A stretch of DNA of 64,000 nucleotides, taken from contig NZ_LLZC01000012.1 of assembly GCF_001461825.1 (NCBI RefSeq), positions 434,001 to 498,000 of the forward strand, given 5' to 3'. This DNA comes from Bacillus velezensis. Lineage in GTDB: Bacteria; Bacillota; Bacilli; Bacillales; Bacillaceae. Under the pieces are notes generated by a model. It was not told the DNA's origin. It did no database searches and saw nothing but the letters and a program-made list of their open reading frames with translations. Shown here in pieces: positions 39,170-48,766 of the stretch (its first letter is position 1; each line of letters opens with the position of its first letter). A program made the translations under genes and the position numbers.

Positions 39170-40072
39170 ATGAAAAAAAACAAATGGATGCTTATGCTTC
39201 TGATGGCTGCTGTTATGATTGTTGCTGCAGCATGCGGAAATGCAAAGGAAAGCGGCAAGACAGACAGTCAATCTGCAAGTGAGGATAAAAAAGCATCAGG
39301 TTCTTTAACCATTTCTGGTTCATCAGCCATGCAGCCGTTAGTACTGGCAGCGGCGGAAAAGTTTATGGAAAAACATCCGGATGCTGATGTGCAGGTGCAA
39401 GCGGGGGGTTCAGGAACAGGTCTTTCGCAAGTGTCTGAAGGGGCAGTGCAAATCGGCAACTCAGATGTCTTTGCTGAAGAAAAAGAAGGCATTGATGCGA
39501 AAGCCCTAAAAGACCACCGAGTAGCGGTAGTGGCGATGGCGGCTGCGGTCAACCCCGGTGCGGGCGTAAAGGATATAACCAAAAAACAGCTGACAGACGT
39601 CTTTACAGGAAAAATTAAAAACTGGAAAGAGCTTGGCGGTAAAGATCAAAAAATTACACTCGTGAACCGTCCTGATTCATCAGGAACACGCGCTACGTTC
39701 GTCAAATACGCGCTTGACGGAGCAGATCCTGCTGAGGGCATTACAGAGGATTCCTCCAATACAGTTAAAAAAATCATTGCTGAAACGCCGGGAGCAATCG
39801 GTTATCTGGCATTCTCTTATATAAACGATGACAAAGTAACGCCTTTATCGATCGGAGGCATCAAACCGGAAGAGAAAAACGTCGTCACAGGCGAGTATCC
39901 GATTTGGGCTTACGAGCACTCTTATACGAAAGGAGAAGCGTCAGGCCTTACAAAAACGTTTCTTGACTATATGAACAGCGATGAAGTACAGAAAAGTATC
40001 GTAAAAGATCAAGGCTACATTCCGATCTCTGATATGAAAGTCACACGTGACGCAAACGGCAAGCAAAGCTGA
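39170..40072 (+). CDS. pstS: PstS, phosphate-binding lipoprotein
   Basis: 300 residues. Lipoprotein signal peptide ending in the lipobox AAAC with Cys22 as the lipidated residue, a serine/lysine-rich linker, then the PstS binding protein with the phosphate-binding motifs SGSSAMQP, GGSGTGLSQ, IGNSDV and RPDSSGTR. It captures phosphate outside the membrane for the PstCAB permease. First gene of the PhoP-controlled operon. Confidence 0.97.
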   Translation: MKKNKWMLMLLMAAVMIVAAACGNAKESGKTDSQSASEDKKASGSLTISGSSAMQPLVLAAAEKFMEKHPDADVQVQAGGSGTGLSQVSEGAVQIGNSDVFAEEKEGIDAKALKDHRVAVVAMAAAVNPGAGVKDITKKQLTDVFTGKIKNWKELGGKDQKITLVNRPDSSGTRATFVKYALDGADPAEGITEDSSNTVKKIIAETPGAIGYLAFSYINDDKVTPLSIGGIKPEEKNVVTGEYPIWAYEHSYTKGEASGLTKTFLDYMNSDEVQKSIVKDQGYIPISDMKVTRDANGKQS

Positions 40073-40100
40073 GGGGAGGGCGGGCTCCCCGCCTCTTCTT
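40071..40100 (+). other. Hairpin between pstS and pstC
   Basis: GGGGAG (40073-40078) pairs with CTCCCC (40085-40090) directly after the pstS stop, followed by GCCTCTTCTTCTTTA. It is GC-rich with only a weak T-tract. It may act as a partial terminator or shield the 3' end of pstS mRNA so that more PstS than permease is made. Confidence 0.6.
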
Positions 40101-40120
40101 CTTTATAGGAGTGTAAACAA

Positions 40121-41050
40121 ATGATAAATCACAGAGAAAAAGAGTCTGTAAGCGAACGCTTAATAAGCTCAAAACAAAACAGGCAATTGGATGAAGTCCG
40201 CGGAAGGGTGATTGTGTCTGTGTGTGCCGCGATTATCATTGCGGCATCAGCGGCGATCACAATTTTTCTCGGCATAAAGGGGCTGCAATCTTTTTTTGTA
40301 AATGGTGTAAGCCCGATTGAGTTCTTAACAAGTCTGAATTGGAATCCAACCCAGGCAAAACCTGAGTTCGGCGCGCTGCCTTTTATTTTCGGATCATTTG
40401 CGGTCACCGTTCTGTCCGCTCTGATCGCAGCGCCCCTCGGTATTGCGGGTGCCGTGTTTATGACGGAAATTGCGCCGACTTGGGGAAAAAAGGTGCTGCA
40501 GCCGGTAATTGAGCTGCTTGTCGGCATTCCGTCCGTCGTTTATGGATTCATAGGTCTTACAGTATTGGTTCCGTTTATCGGCTCTTTTAAATCAAGCGGA
40601 ACGGGTCACAGCCTTCTGGCGGGGACGATCGTGCTCTCGGTAATGATTCTGCCGACTGTTACATCGATTTCCGCTGATGCGCTTGCGTCACTTCCGAAAC
40701 ACCTTCGCGACGGTTCATATGCGCTTGGTGCGACGAGGTGGCAGACAATCAGAAAGGTGCTTATCCCGGCGGCGTTTCCGACATTGCTGACCGCTGTCGT
40801 GCTCGGGATGGCAAGAGCGTTCGGAGAAGCACTCGCCGTACAGATGGTTATCGGAAATACAAAGCTTCTGCCGGAAAGCCTGCTTGATACGGCGGGAACA
40901 TTAACGACGATTATTACGTTAAACATGGGCCATACCACATACGGCAGTATTGAAAATAATACGTTATGGTCTATGGGGCTCGTTCTTCTCATCATGTCGT
41001 TTCTGTTTATATTGCTCATACGCTACTTGTCATCTAGGAGGAAAGTGTAA
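40121..41050 (+). CDS. pstC: PstC, phosphate ABC transporter permease
   Basis: 309 residues with six transmembrane helices and the EAA loop ALGATRWQTIRKVLIPAAFPTLL that contacts the ATPase. It forms the membrane channel with PstA. Its stop codon overlaps the pstA start by one base. Confidence 0.95.
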   Translation: MINHREKESVSERLISSKQNRQLDEVRGRVIVSVCAAIIIAASAAITIFLGIKGLQSFFVNGVSPIEFLTSLNWNPTQAKPEFGALPFIFGSFAVTVLSALIAAPLGIAGAVFMTEIAPTWGKKVLQPVIELLVGIPSVVYGFIGLTVLVPFIGSFKSSGTGHSLLAGTIVLSVMILPTVTSISADALASLPKHLRDGSYALGATRWQTIRKVLIPAAFPTLLTAVVLGMARAFGEALAVQMVIGNTKLLPESLLDTAGTLTTIITLNMGHTTYGSIENNTLWSMGLVLLIMSFLFILLIRYLSSRRKV

Positions 41051-41934
41051 TGAACCGGAAAATAACGGATAAATTGGCCACCGGTGTATTCGGGTTATGC
41101 GCCGCTATAATCGCGGCGATTTTGGCAGGATTGTTTTTGTACATTCTTATTCACGGCGTCTCTGAAATCTCCTTGCATTTTCTTACGTCAAAATCGAGCG
41201 CCATTGCGTCAGGCGGCGGAATACGGGATCAGCTTTTTAACTCCTTTTACATTCTGTTTATCACCATGCTGATCACGATACCGCTTGGTGTGGGGGGCGG
41301 CGTCTTTATGGCTGAATATGCGCCCCAAAATAAAATCACTGATTTTATCAGAACGTGTATTGAGGTGCTGTCTTCGCTTCCGTCCATTGTCATCGGGATG
41401 TTCGGCATGCTGATGTTTGTAAACCTGACCGGATGGGGCTACACGATTATCGGAGGCGCGCTCGCATTAACCGTCTTTAACCTTCCCGTTATGGTCCGGG
41501 TGACAGAAGGCGCGCTCACTGCAGTTCCTAAGGAGCTGAAAGAAGCTTCTCTCGCTTTAGGCGTATCGAGATGGCATACCGTCAAAACGGTGCTGATTCC
41601 GAGTGCGATTCCTTCGATTTTAACCGGAGCCATTCTCGCATCAGGAAGAGTATTCGGAGAAGCGGCCGCATTGTTATTTACAGCGGGACTGACAACGCCG
41701 CGGCTGAACTTTACGGATTTGAACCCGTTTTCTGAATCTTCTCCTTTCAACATTTTCAGGCCGGCTGAGACGCTGGCGGTTCATATATGGAGTGTCAATA
41801 CGCAGGGAATCATCCCTGACGCCGAAGCGATTGCAAACGGCGGCTCGGCGGTGCTGGTGATTTCGGTGCTCTTGTTTAACCTTTGTGCAAGATGGCTCGG
41901 ATCTGTCATTTATAAAAAGCTTACGGCAAATTAA
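41050..41934 (+). CDS. pstA: PstA, phosphate ABC transporter permease
   Basis: 294 residues with six transmembrane helices and the EAA loop ALGVSRWHTVKTVLIPSAIPSIL. It is the second channel subunit of the Pst system. TAATG overlap with pstC shows translational coupling. Confidence 0.95.
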   Translation: MNRKITDKLATGVFGLCAAIIAAILAGLFLYILIHGVSEISLHFLTSKSSAIASGGGIRDQLFNSFYILFITMLITIPLGVGGGVFMAEYAPQNKITDFIRTCIEVLSSLPSIVIGMFGMLMFVNLTGWGYTIIGGALALTVFNLPVMVRVTEGALTAVPKELKEASLALGVSRWHTVKTVLIPSAIPSILTGAILASGRVFGEAAALLFTAGLTTPRLNFTDLNPFSESSPFNIFRPAETLAVHIWSVNTQGIIPDAEAIANGGSAVLVISVLLFNLCARWLGSVIYKKLTAN

Positions 41935-41952
41935 TCGGAAAGAGGCGAAAAC

Positions 41953-42759
41953 ATGATTGATCACATCATCAGGGAACATGCGGAACAGACAAAGCGTTCG
42001 CCGGAGTCTTCAATTTTGGAAGTGAAGCATTTATCAATTTATTACGGTGACAAACAAGCGGTTAAAGATGTAAACATGGATATTGAAAAACATGCGGTGA
42101 CGGCTCTGATCGGTCCGTCCGGCTGCGGGAAATCAACATTTTTGAGACAGATTAACAGAATGAACGATGCCATTCCTTCGGCAAGAAGCGAGGGGGAGAT
42201 CCTTTATGAAGGGCTGAATATTTTGGGAGAAGCGATTAATGTCGTGTCTCTCAGACGGGAGATCGGTATGGTGTTTCAAAAACCGAATCCGTTCCCGAAA
42301 TCCATTTACAATAACATCACACATGCGCTGAAGTATGCGGGTGAACGCAGGAAAGCCGTTTTGGATGATGCGGTCGAGGAAAGCTTAACGAAGGCTGCTC
42401 TTTGGGATGAAGTCAAAGACCGGCTTCATTCATCGGCTCTTTCGTTATCAGGCGGCCAGCAGCAGCGCCTTTGCATCGCCCGTACGCTTGCGATGAAACC
42501 TGCCGTACTTCTTTTAGATGAACCGGCTTCAGCTCTGGACCCTATTTCAAACGCCAGAATCGAGACGCTTTTGACAGAACTGAAAAAAGATTATTCGATT
42601 ATTATCGTTACGCATAACATGCAGCAGGCGCTGAGGGTGTCTGACCGAACGGCTTTCTTTTTAAACGGGGAAGTGGTGGAATACGGGCAGACAGAACAAA
42701 TTTTTACGAGTCCTAAAGCGCAAAAGACAGATGACTACATTAACGGAAAGTTCGGATAG
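41953..42759 (+). CDS. pstBA: PstBA, phosphate ABC transporter ATPase
   Basis: 268 residues with Walker A GPSGCGKS, signature LSGGQQQR and Walker [14 protein letters not shown]. It powers phosphate uptake through PstCA. It is one of two adjacent pstB genes, as in B. subtilis. Confidence 0.95.
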   Translation: MIDHIIREHAEQTKRSPESSILEVKHLSIYYGDKQAVKDVNMDIEKHAVTALIGPSGCGKSTFLRQINRMNDAIPSARSEGEILYEGLNILGEAINVVSLRREIGMVFQKPNPFPKSIYNNITHALKYAGERRKAVLDDAVEESLTKAALWDEVKDRLHSSALSLSGGQQQRLCIARTLAMKPAVLLLDEPASALDPISNARIETLLTELKKDYSIIIVTHNMQQALRVSDRTAFFLNGEVVEYGQTEQIFTSPKAQKTDDYINGKFG

Positions 42760-42770
42760 GGGGAAGGACT

Positions 42771-43553
42771 GTGAGCCTTGTGAAGGAAGCGGTGCACACA
42801 CAGAATTTATTTGATATTTACGGCATGAACGTATGGTACGGAGCCCATCAGGCTTTAAAAGACATTACGATCGGTTTTGAGGAGCGGAAGGTAACTGCGA
42901 TCATCGGTCCGTCCGGCTGCGGGAAATCCACTTTTATTAAAACATTAAACTTAATGCTGCAAATGGCTCCGAATGTCAAAGTGACAGGCGACATGATCTA
43001 TAATGGGCGCAATCTGCTGAAAGAAAAGACGGATGCGGCAGAATTAAGAAAACAAATCGGTATGGTGTTTCAAAAAGGCAATCCGTTTCCGCAGTCAATA
43101 TTTGAGAATGTCGTGTACGGTCCGAGAATTCACGGCGAAAAAAATAAAAAGAAACTGCTTGAAATCGCCGAGGAATCTTTAAAGGCAGCTGCGCTCTGGG
43201 ATGAAGTGAAAGATCGCCTTCACCAGCAGGCGCTTTCACTGTCAGGCGGTCAGCAGCAGCGGCTGTGCATCGCAAGGGCGCTCGCCACCAAACCGGACGT
43301 CCTTCTGATGGATGAACCGACGTCCGCTCTCGACCCTGTATCCACACGGAAAATAGAAGAGCTGATTTTGACATTGAAAGAAAAGTATACAATCGTCATT
43401 GTGACGCACAACATGCAGCAGGCTGCGAGGGTCTCTGATCAAACCGCGTTTTTCTATATGGGCGAACTGGTAGAGTGGGGGGATACGGACAAAATATTTT
43501 CTCAGCCGGATCATCAAAAAACACATGATTATATCACCGGAAAATTCGGATGA
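42771..43553 (+). CDS. pstBB: PstBB, phosphate ABC transporter ATPase
   Basis: 260 residues with Walker A GPSGCGKS, signature LSGGQQQR and Walker [14 protein letters not shown]. It is a paralogue of PstBA by tandem duplication; the two may form a heterodimer. The start is GTG after a GGGGGAAGG site. Confidence 0.95.
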   Translation: MSLVKEAVHTQNLFDIYGMNVWYGAHQALKDITIGFEERKVTAIIGPSGCGKSTFIKTLNLMLQMAPNVKVTGDMIYNGRNLLKEKTDAAELRKQIGMVFQKGNPFPQSIFENVVYGPRIHGEKNKKKLLEIAEESLKAAALWDEVKDRLHQQALSLSGGQQQRLCIARALATKPDVLLMDEPTSALDPVSTRKIEELILTLKEKYTIVIVTHNMQQAARVSDQTAFFYMGELVEWGDTDKIFSQPDHQKTHDYITGKFG

Positions 43554-43590
43554 AAAAAACGGGCCCGGCCATTGATCGGGTCCGTTTTAT
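43554..43590 (+). terminator. Terminator of the pst operon
   Basis: AACGGGCCCG pairs with CGGGTCCGTT (one G-U pair), followed by TTATATT. Confidence 0.85.
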
Positions 43591-43597
43591 ATTGCTT

Positions 43598-43655
43598 ATT
43601 AAAAAAGCCTGCCGGCCGTATCCATCTGAATGGACGATGCCTGCAAGCTTTTTTA
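43598..43655 (-). terminator. Terminator of yqzD-yqzC
   Basis: On the - strand a long imperfect stem (AAAAAAGC with GCTTTTTT outside, TCCAT with ATGGA inside) ends in TTTTTT. It overlaps the yqzC stop codon. Confidence 0.7.
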
Positions 43656-44117
43656 GCGGGTTAATGTTTTGACGATTTTTTTAAAGCTCATATCTGAGTC
43701 GACTTTGAAATGGCCGGCGCGGATTTCTTTATGGTAGCCTGCGTCAATGACGTAATCATTAAAGTCCTTCGCTGAAGGAATAATCCCTTCTTTTTCAAGA
43801 ATGGATGACACATCAGCAGTGCTCATTCCGTTTTTAATCGTCAGTTTGTATGTTACTTTTTTCTTTTTGTCGTCTGTGTTTTGGTCGTTGTTTAACGCTT
43901 TTTCTTTAGAATCAAGAAGTTTTTGATAGTCATCCCGGTTGACGGAGACTTTTTGCTGATCGTCGAGGTAGCTGTTTACTTCTTTTTCTGTCAATGCTGT
44001 TTTTTCGGTTTTAACGGCGGCTGCCTGGTCATGGTCAGTCAAATAGAAGACAGCGGCGAGAACGGCCGTCGCTAAAATCATGCCTGCTGCAAAAGCCTGA
44101 ATGCCCCGTTTTGTCAT
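43653..44117 (-). CDS. yqzC: YqzC, membrane-anchored YceG/MltG-like domain protein
   Basis: 154 residues: N-terminal transmembrane anchor (about 8-27), a charged K/D-rich linker (30-85), and a C-terminal domain (about 90-154) beginning YKLTIKNGMSTADVSSILEKEGI, which resembles the LysM-like substrate-binding region of MltG (YceG) lytic transglycosylases but lacks their catalytic part. Function unknown. It overlaps yqzD by 4 nt (ATGA). Confidence 0.82.
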   Translation of the reverse strand: MTKRGIQAFAAGMILATAVLAAVFYLTDHDQAAAVKTEKTALTEKEVNSYLDDQQKVSVNRDDYQKLLDSKEKALNNDQNTDDKKKKVTYKLTIKNGMSTADVSSILEKEGIIPSAKDFNDYVIDAGYHKEIRAGHFKVDSDMSFKKIVKTLTR

Positions 44118-44467
44118 ACGAGCACCTTCTCATTATCTTTAATAATGGTATTGACGTCCTCGACAGACACGTGCTCCGCTTTTGCGATGGCTTCCGCAGA
44201 CATTCCGTTGTTATATTTTGAAATGATTTGTTTGGCGATTTTTTGGTTAATGCCGCTGCTTTTGGCTTTGCGGATCACGAGGTTGGTTTCCAGCAATTCT
44301 TCTTCAAGCACCGTCATTTTCTTTTTCAACTTGTAAATTTCCTGCATGGCGGAAAGCTGAAGCGTTTCAAGCTCCTGTTCCACGTCTTTCATCGGATCTC
44401 TTTGAGAATATGAGAATGCAATAAGCGCTATACTGACGATAAACAACGCAATAATAGCAATTTCCAC
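44114..44467 (-). CDS. yqzD: YqzD, membrane-anchored coiled-coil protein
   Basis: 117 residues: N-terminal transmembrane helix (1-19), a coiled coil (about 30-65, VEQELETLQLSAMQEIYKLKKK) and a C-terminal helix-turn-helix-like segment (GMSAEAIAKAEHVSVEDVNTII). Function unknown. It is translated with yqzC. Confidence 0.82.
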   Translation of the reverse strand: MEIAIIALFIVSIALIAFSYSQRDPMKDVEQELETLQLSAMQEIYKLKKKMTVLEEELLETNLVIRKAKSSGINQKIAKQIISKYNNGMSAEAIAKAEHVSVEDVNTIIKDNEKVLV

Positions 44468-44592
44468 GTTTCATCACCTTCTATTATTAATTTGCCCTTC
44501 TTTTTTATACCATAAAACGCCGCCATTCTAAAGGAAATAGAGAAAAAAACGGAATTTTGTCGGGAAATCTTTTTTATTCGGGGAGCAAACGG

Positions 44593-44646
44593 TTATTTCT
44601 CTATAGATTTCGTATCAGAAAGTCCTTTTTTGTCCTGTTTCGTCAT
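44593..44646 (-). CDS. Possible 17-residue peptide in the yqzD leader
   Basis: ATG with AAGGGA about 4 nt upstream, then 17 codons rich in lysine and aspartate (MTKQDKKGLSDTKSIEK) and TAA. It could be a small leader peptide of yqzD-yqzC. The evidence is limited to codon composition and a near ribosome binding site; it may well be chance. Confidence 0.2.
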   Translation of the reverse strand: MTKQDKKGLSDTKSIEK

Positions 44647-44751
44647 ATTTTCCCTTCATCTGACGCAGGCTCATTCAGAGGATCAGAAGCGTAAACTGAT
44701 GTTTTCTGCACTTAAACAACATTTCATGTAAATCACTCTAGCATTCCGTCC

Positions 44752-44780
44752 ATTATAGTGGTATTATATATAAGTCTGAA
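44752..44780 (-). promoter_or_regulatory. Candidate sigma-A promoter of yqzD-yqzC
   Basis: On the - strand TTCAGA, 17 nt, perfect TATAAT. It overlaps the likely promoter zone of rpmGA on the + strand, so the two could interfere. Confidence 0.5.
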
Positions 44781-44798
44781 TAAGTAAATGATATTTAG

Positions 44799-44963
<165 letters not shown>

Positions 44964-44980
44964 GCTGTTTAAAACAGCGG

Positions 44981-45017
44981 AAAAAGCTGGAGCTTTCAAT
45001 AAAGTTCTGGCTTTTTT
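44981..45017 (+). terminator. Terminator of rpmGA
   Basis: AAAAAGC pairs with GCTTTTTT; an inner stem GAGCTTT/AAAGTTC (one G-U pair) strengthens it. It ends 25 nt before yqgN, so yqgN is read by read-through or a nearby promoter. Confidence 0.8.
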
Positions 45018-45041
45018 GTCTTTCAGGGAGGTTTGAGAAAC

Positions 45042-45596
45042 GTGAAAGCACAAATCAGAACCGATATAAAAGCAAAGCTTTCTGACATGACAGAAAGTGA
45101 ATGGGAGAAAAAATGCCGCAGCATGCGTGAAACGCTGTTTTCTTTAAAAGAATGGAAACAGGCCCGCGTGATCGCCGTTACCATCTCGACACGCCTGGAA
45201 ATTCCGACACGGCCGATTATTGAACAGGCCTGGAAAGAGAAAAAACAAGTCTGTATCCCAAAATGCTTTCCGCAGACGGGAGCGATGGAGTTCCGTACAT
45301 TTTCTGCGTATGATCAGCTGGAAACCGTATATGCGGGCCTCAGTGAACCGATCGAGAGCCTGACGGAAAAAGCCGCCCAAAAAGACATTGACCTTGTGAT
45401 TGTGCCCGGCGTGGCTTTTGACCGGGAAGGCTTCAGAATCGGATACGGCGGAGGATATTATGATCGGTACCTCTCCGGTTATAAAGGCCGTACCGTGTCG
45501 CTTCTCTTTGACTGCCAGCTGACAGACCGCATTCCCCGCATGCCCCACGATATTCCGGTCGATATGATCGTGACTGAATCTGAAACCATCGCTTAA
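45042..45596 (+). CDS. yqgN: 5-formyltetrahydrofolate cyclo-ligase
   Basis: 184 residues with the family motifs: an N-terminal basic ATP-binding stretch and the C-terminal [22 protein letters not shown], with ATP- and folate-binding residues. It converts 5-formyl-THF to 5,10-methenyl-THF. GTG at 45042 is 10 nt after AGGGAGG; a TTG at 45033 is only 1 nt after it. Confidence 0.93.
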   Translation: MKAQIRTDIKAKLSDMTESEWEKKCRSMRETLFSLKEWKQARVIAVTISTRLEIPTRPIIEQAWKEKKQVCIPKCFPQTGAMEFRTFSAYDQLETVYAGLSEPIESLTEKAAQKDIDLVIVPGVAFDREGFRIGYGGGYYDRYLSGYKGRTVSLLFDCQLTDRIPRMPHDIPVDMIVTESETIA

Positions 45597-45666
45597 TCGC
45601 ATAAAAAACTTCTTGCACCGGAATAATTCTCGCTGTTTGACAAACGATAGGGGCAGGAGGGATAAG

Positions 45667-45840
45667 ATGAAAAAATTGTTGATCTACTCATTATGCGCCG
45701 TATCTGTTTTAGCCGTTTACCAAAACCGCTACCGTCTGATGAACAGCGTGCTCAGCCAGCCGGGGATCAGACGGTCATTCATTCATTTCTTTTTAAAAAT
45801 ACCGTTTATCAGAAACAAATTCATTCAGCAGGCATTTTAA
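45667..45840 (+). CDS. yqgO: YqgO, small basic membrane protein
   Basis: 57 residues: one hydrophobic N-terminal segment ([15 protein letters not shown]) and a basic remainder. Function unknown. ATG at 45667 follows GGAGGG. In B. subtilis yqgO precedes gluP; here an unrelated gene on the opposite strand follows. Confidence 0.78.
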   Translation: MKKLLIYSLCAVSVLAVYQNRYRLMNSVLSQPGIRRSFIHFFLKIPFIRNKFIQQAF

Positions 45841-45841
45841 A

Positions 45842-45870
45842 CAAATCCCGTTTTTCAGCGGGATTTTTTG
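45842..45870 (+). terminator. Terminator after yqgO
   Basis: AAATCCCG pairs with CGGGATTT, followed by TTTG. Confidence 0.85.
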
Positions 45871-45873
45871 CAT

Positions 45874-45909
45874 AAGAAAACCTGCCGGTAAAAAACGGCA
45901 GGTTTTCTC
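45874..45909 (-). terminator. Terminator of the NhaC-type gene
   Basis: GAAAACCTGCCG pairs with CGGCAGGTTTTC; on the - strand it is followed by TTATG. It works mainly for the gene at 45916-47280. Confidence 0.8.
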
Positions 45910-45915
45910 GTATTG

Positions 45916-47280
45916 TCAGCTTTTTTTCAGGAAACCGAGCAGAATTGAGATCATAGGAGAAATGTACAGGAAAAAGGTAAACGGCAGGTAGTCGATGACG
46001 GAAACCCCTAATGCGCTTGCCATAAAAGCGCCGCTTACTCCCCAGGGAATCAGCGGGTTGATCAATGTTCCGCCGTCCTCAAGCGACCGCGCAAGGTGAA
46101 TCCGCTTAATGCTGAGCTTGTCATATAAAGGTTTATAAGATTGACCCGGAATTAAGATCGACAAATACTGCTCACCTGTCGCAAGGTTTACGCCTATACT
46201 TGAGAAGACGGTCGCCATGACAAGACGTCCTTTCGTATGCACGCCTTTTATCAATCCTTGAAGCAGCGCCGCGATCAGGCCCGTTTTTTCCATCAGGCCG
46301 CCGAGCGCAAAGGCGATCATGATCAGAGAGACTGATCCCATCATCGATTGGAGCCCGCCCCTGTTGATAATGCTGGCCACAGCCTGGTCGCCGGTTTTAA
46401 ACGCCGTCCCGCTTTGCAGGGCGGATATAAATCCTTGAATGCTGCTGTCAGGAATAAAAACAGCAGTCAGAAGCCCTGCGGAAATAATACCGGCGGTAAG
46501 CACCGGAATCACGGAAACCCGTCTCACAGCTAAAATGATCACCAACAGAGGTGAAAGAAGCGACCAAGGCGTAACGTGAACGGCCTCTTTTATTCCGGAA
46601 ATGACCGCCTCAATATTTTGCGTTGAAGCGGCATTTATTGAAACCGATGAACCGAGAATATAAAAAAGAACAATCGTGATCAGCAGTGCCGGAACGGTAG
46701 TGCCCATCATATGGCGAATATGCTTAAAAATCGGAATTTCGCCGATTCCGGCGGCAAAATTCGTCGTGTCGGACATCGGTGACATTTTATCACCGAAACA
46801 AGCCCCGCAAATGACTGCTCCCGCCGTCCATTCGAGCGGAACTCCCGCCGCGCTTGCTACCCCTAACAGCGCGACGCCGATTGTACTGACAGTTGTCAGA
46901 CTTGAGCCGACAAGCGTGCTGATAATCATGCAGGAAAATAATGCGGTCAAAAGCAGCTGACTCGGCTGTATAATTGACAAAGCGTAAACGGTGACGGTGG
47001 GAATGGCGCCGCTGTACATCCAGGCGCCGATCAGTACACCGATCAAAGCCAGCACGATAATCGGCTGCACACCGTTTTTCAATCCGCTGACAATTCCTTT
47101 TTCAAGACTGTCCCACGAGAAACCGAGCCACAAACCTGCCAGAGACAGAATAATGACGCAAAAGAATAGCGGCATATGCGGCTCTGTATGAAAGAAAAAC
47201 AGGCAGGAAATAATGACTGCTAACATCAAGACAAATAAACTGATGGCTGAGATGAACGTCAGCCTTTTTTCTTGTTTCAA
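45916..47280 (-). CDS. NhaC-family Na+/H+ (or Na+/organic acid) antiporter
   Basis: 454 residues with 11 to 12 transmembrane helices and the NhaC signature GACFGDKMSPMSDTTNFAAG near the middle. Members exchange sodium for protons or for malate/lactate (NhaC and MleN in B. subtilis are paralogues elsewhere). It lies opposite to its neighbours, where B. subtilis 168 has the rhomboid gene gluP. TTG start at 47280 is 5 nt after GGGGTG. A - strand TGTTACAAT (47331-47339) may be its extended -10. Base composition looks like the rest of the window, so I see no sign of recent transfer. Confidence 0.87.
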   Translation of the reverse strand: MKQEKRLTFISAISLFVLMLAVIISCLFFFHTEPHMPLFFCVIILSLAGLWLGFSWDSLEKGIVSGLKNGVQPIIVLALIGVLIGAWMYSGAIPTVTVYALSIIQPSQLLLTALFSCMIISTLVGSSLTTVSTIGVALLGVASAAGVPLEWTAGAVICGACFGDKMSPMSDTTNFAAGIGEIPIFKHIRHMMGTTVPALLITIVLFYILGSSVSINAASTQNIEAVISGIKEAVHVTPWSLLSPLLVIILAVRRVSVIPVLTAGIISAGLLTAVFIPDSSIQGFISALQSGTAFKTGDQAVASIINRGGLQSMMGSVSLIMIAFALGGLMEKTGLIAALLQGLIKGVHTKGRLVMATVFSSIGVNLATGEQYLSILIPGQSYKPLYDKLSIKRIHLARSLEDGGTLINPLIPWGVSGAFMASALGVSVIDYLPFTFFLYISPMISILLGFLKKS

Positions 47281-47489
47281 AACAACACCCCATCAAACTT
47301 TAATCCTTTTGTGCTTTTGGGCACGAAAGTATTGTAACAGAAAAACGCATAAATGAGTGTTTTTTTACAATTTTGAATATACAATTTATGAAAATAATAC
47401 AAGGATATTTTCTCCAATCGTTTTTTGCTTGACGCCCGGATCAGTGATGAAATACGCTTATACTAAGAAGAATAGAAATGGTGAAGAAG

Positions 47490-47687
47490 ATGAATTCATT
47501 TTATGACGTGCAGCAGCTGTTTAAGTCATTCGGACATATCGTTTATTTCGGTGACAGACAAGCCGAAATTGACTTTATGAAAGATGAATTAAAGGAAATG
47601 TACTTGTCAAACGTGATTGAAAGAGAATTATGGCAAAAAGCCGCCGGAGTTCTTCAGAGAGAATCGGAGCGGATCAAAGGCAGATAA
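47490..47687 (+). CDS. yqgQ: YqgQ, DUF910-family small protein
   Basis: 65 residues, helical and charged (MNSFYDVQQLFKSFGHIVYFGDRQAEIDFMKDELKE). The YqgQ family lies next to glucokinase genes in many Firmicutes and may bind nucleic acid; its function is not settled. ATG at 47490 is preferred (GGTGA 6 nt before), though ATG at 47478 is open. glcK follows after 34 nt. Confidence 0.87.
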   Translation: MNSFYDVQQLFKSFGHIVYFGDRQAEIDFMKDELKEMYLSNVIERELWQKAAGVLQRESERIKGR

Positions 47688-47721
47688 CAAAGCAGGATTT
47701 TAATAAGAAAAGGAGATTATT

Positions 47722-48684
47722 ATGGAAGATACATGGTTTGCGGGGATTGATCTTGGCGGAACAACCATCAAGCTGGCCTTTATCAACATGTACGGTGAAA
47801 TTCAGCATAAATGGGAAGTTCCGACCGATAAATCAGGAAACACAATTACGGTCACGATCGCCAAAGCGCTTGACCAGAAGCTGGAAGAACTGAACAAGCC
47901 GAAACGGATCGTAAAATGGATCGGAATGGGAGCGCCCGGACCCGTGGAAATGGCGACGGGAATGGTCTATGAGACGACAAATATGGGGTGGAAAAACTAT
48001 CCGCTGAAAGACCATCTCGAGGCGGAAACGGGTATTCCGGCCGTCATTGAAAACGATGCCAATATCGCGGCGCTCGGAGAAATGTGGAAGGGTGCAGGTG
48101 ACGGGGCCAAAGATGTCATTTTAGTGACGCTCGGAACCGGAGTCGGCGGAGGCATCATCGTCAACGGAGAAATCGTTCACGGTAAAAACGGGGCCGGCGG
48201 AGAAATCGGTCATATTTGCAGTATTCCGGAAGGAGGAGCTCCGTGCAACTGCGGAAAATCCGGCTGCATCGAAACGATTGCGTCCGCAACAGGCATCGTC
48301 CGCATCGCGAAAGAAAAGCTTGCGGCGGTTTCCGACTCTTCGCTCTTACAAGTGGATGATCTGACGGCACGTGACGTGTTCGAAGCGGCTAAACAGCAGG
48401 ATAAGACAGCGCTTGAAGTCGTCGATTATGTCGCAAAACATTTAGGCCTCGTGCTCGGAAACCTGGCAAGCGCCATGAACCCGACGAAAATCGTGCTCGG
48501 CGGAGGGGTCTCTAAAGCGGGTGAAATCCTGCGGTCAAAAGTGGAAGAGACCTTCAAAATCACCGCGTTCCCGCGTTCTGCGGAAGCGGCCGATATTTCG
48601 ATCGCGGCACTTGGAAATGACGCCGGAGTCATCGGCGGGGCGTGGATTGCCAAAAATGAATGGCTCAAACATCAAAACTGCTGA
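47722..48684 (+). CDS. glcK: Glucokinase (ROK family)
   Basis: 320 residues with the ATP-binding DLGGTT motif near the N-terminus, catalytic ENDAN, and the ROK zinc motif with [21 protein letters not shown] (one His, three Cys). It phosphorylates intracellular glucose to glucose-6-phosphate. In B. subtilis it is followed by ltaS-like yqgS; here yqgT follows directly. Confidence 0.96.
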   Translation: MEDTWFAGIDLGGTTIKLAFINMYGEIQHKWEVPTDKSGNTITVTIAKALDQKLEELNKPKRIVKWIGMGAPGPVEMATGMVYETTNMGWKNYPLKDHLEAETGIPAVIENDANIAALGEMWKGAGDGAKDVILVTLGTGVGGGIIVNGEIVHGKNGAGGEIGHICSIPEGGAPCNCGKSGCIETIASATGIVRIAKEKLAAVSDSSLLQVDDLTARDVFEAAKQQDKTALEVVDYVAKHLGLVLGNLASAMNPTKIVLGGGVSKAGEILRSKVEETFKITAFPRSAEAADISIAALGNDAGVIGGAWIAKNEWLKHQNC

Positions 48685-48727
48685 AGAAAGTCTGCCTGCC
48701 CATATCGCGGGCGGCTTTCTTTTTTTA
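48684..48727 (+). terminator. Terminator of yqgQ-glcK
   Basis: GAAAG and GCCTGCCC pair with GGGCGGC and CTTTC around the loop, followed by TTTTTTT. Confidence 0.85.
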
Positions 48728-48766
48728 TCTCCCCTGTCATATAGTTTTTAAAAAAGGGGGATGAAC

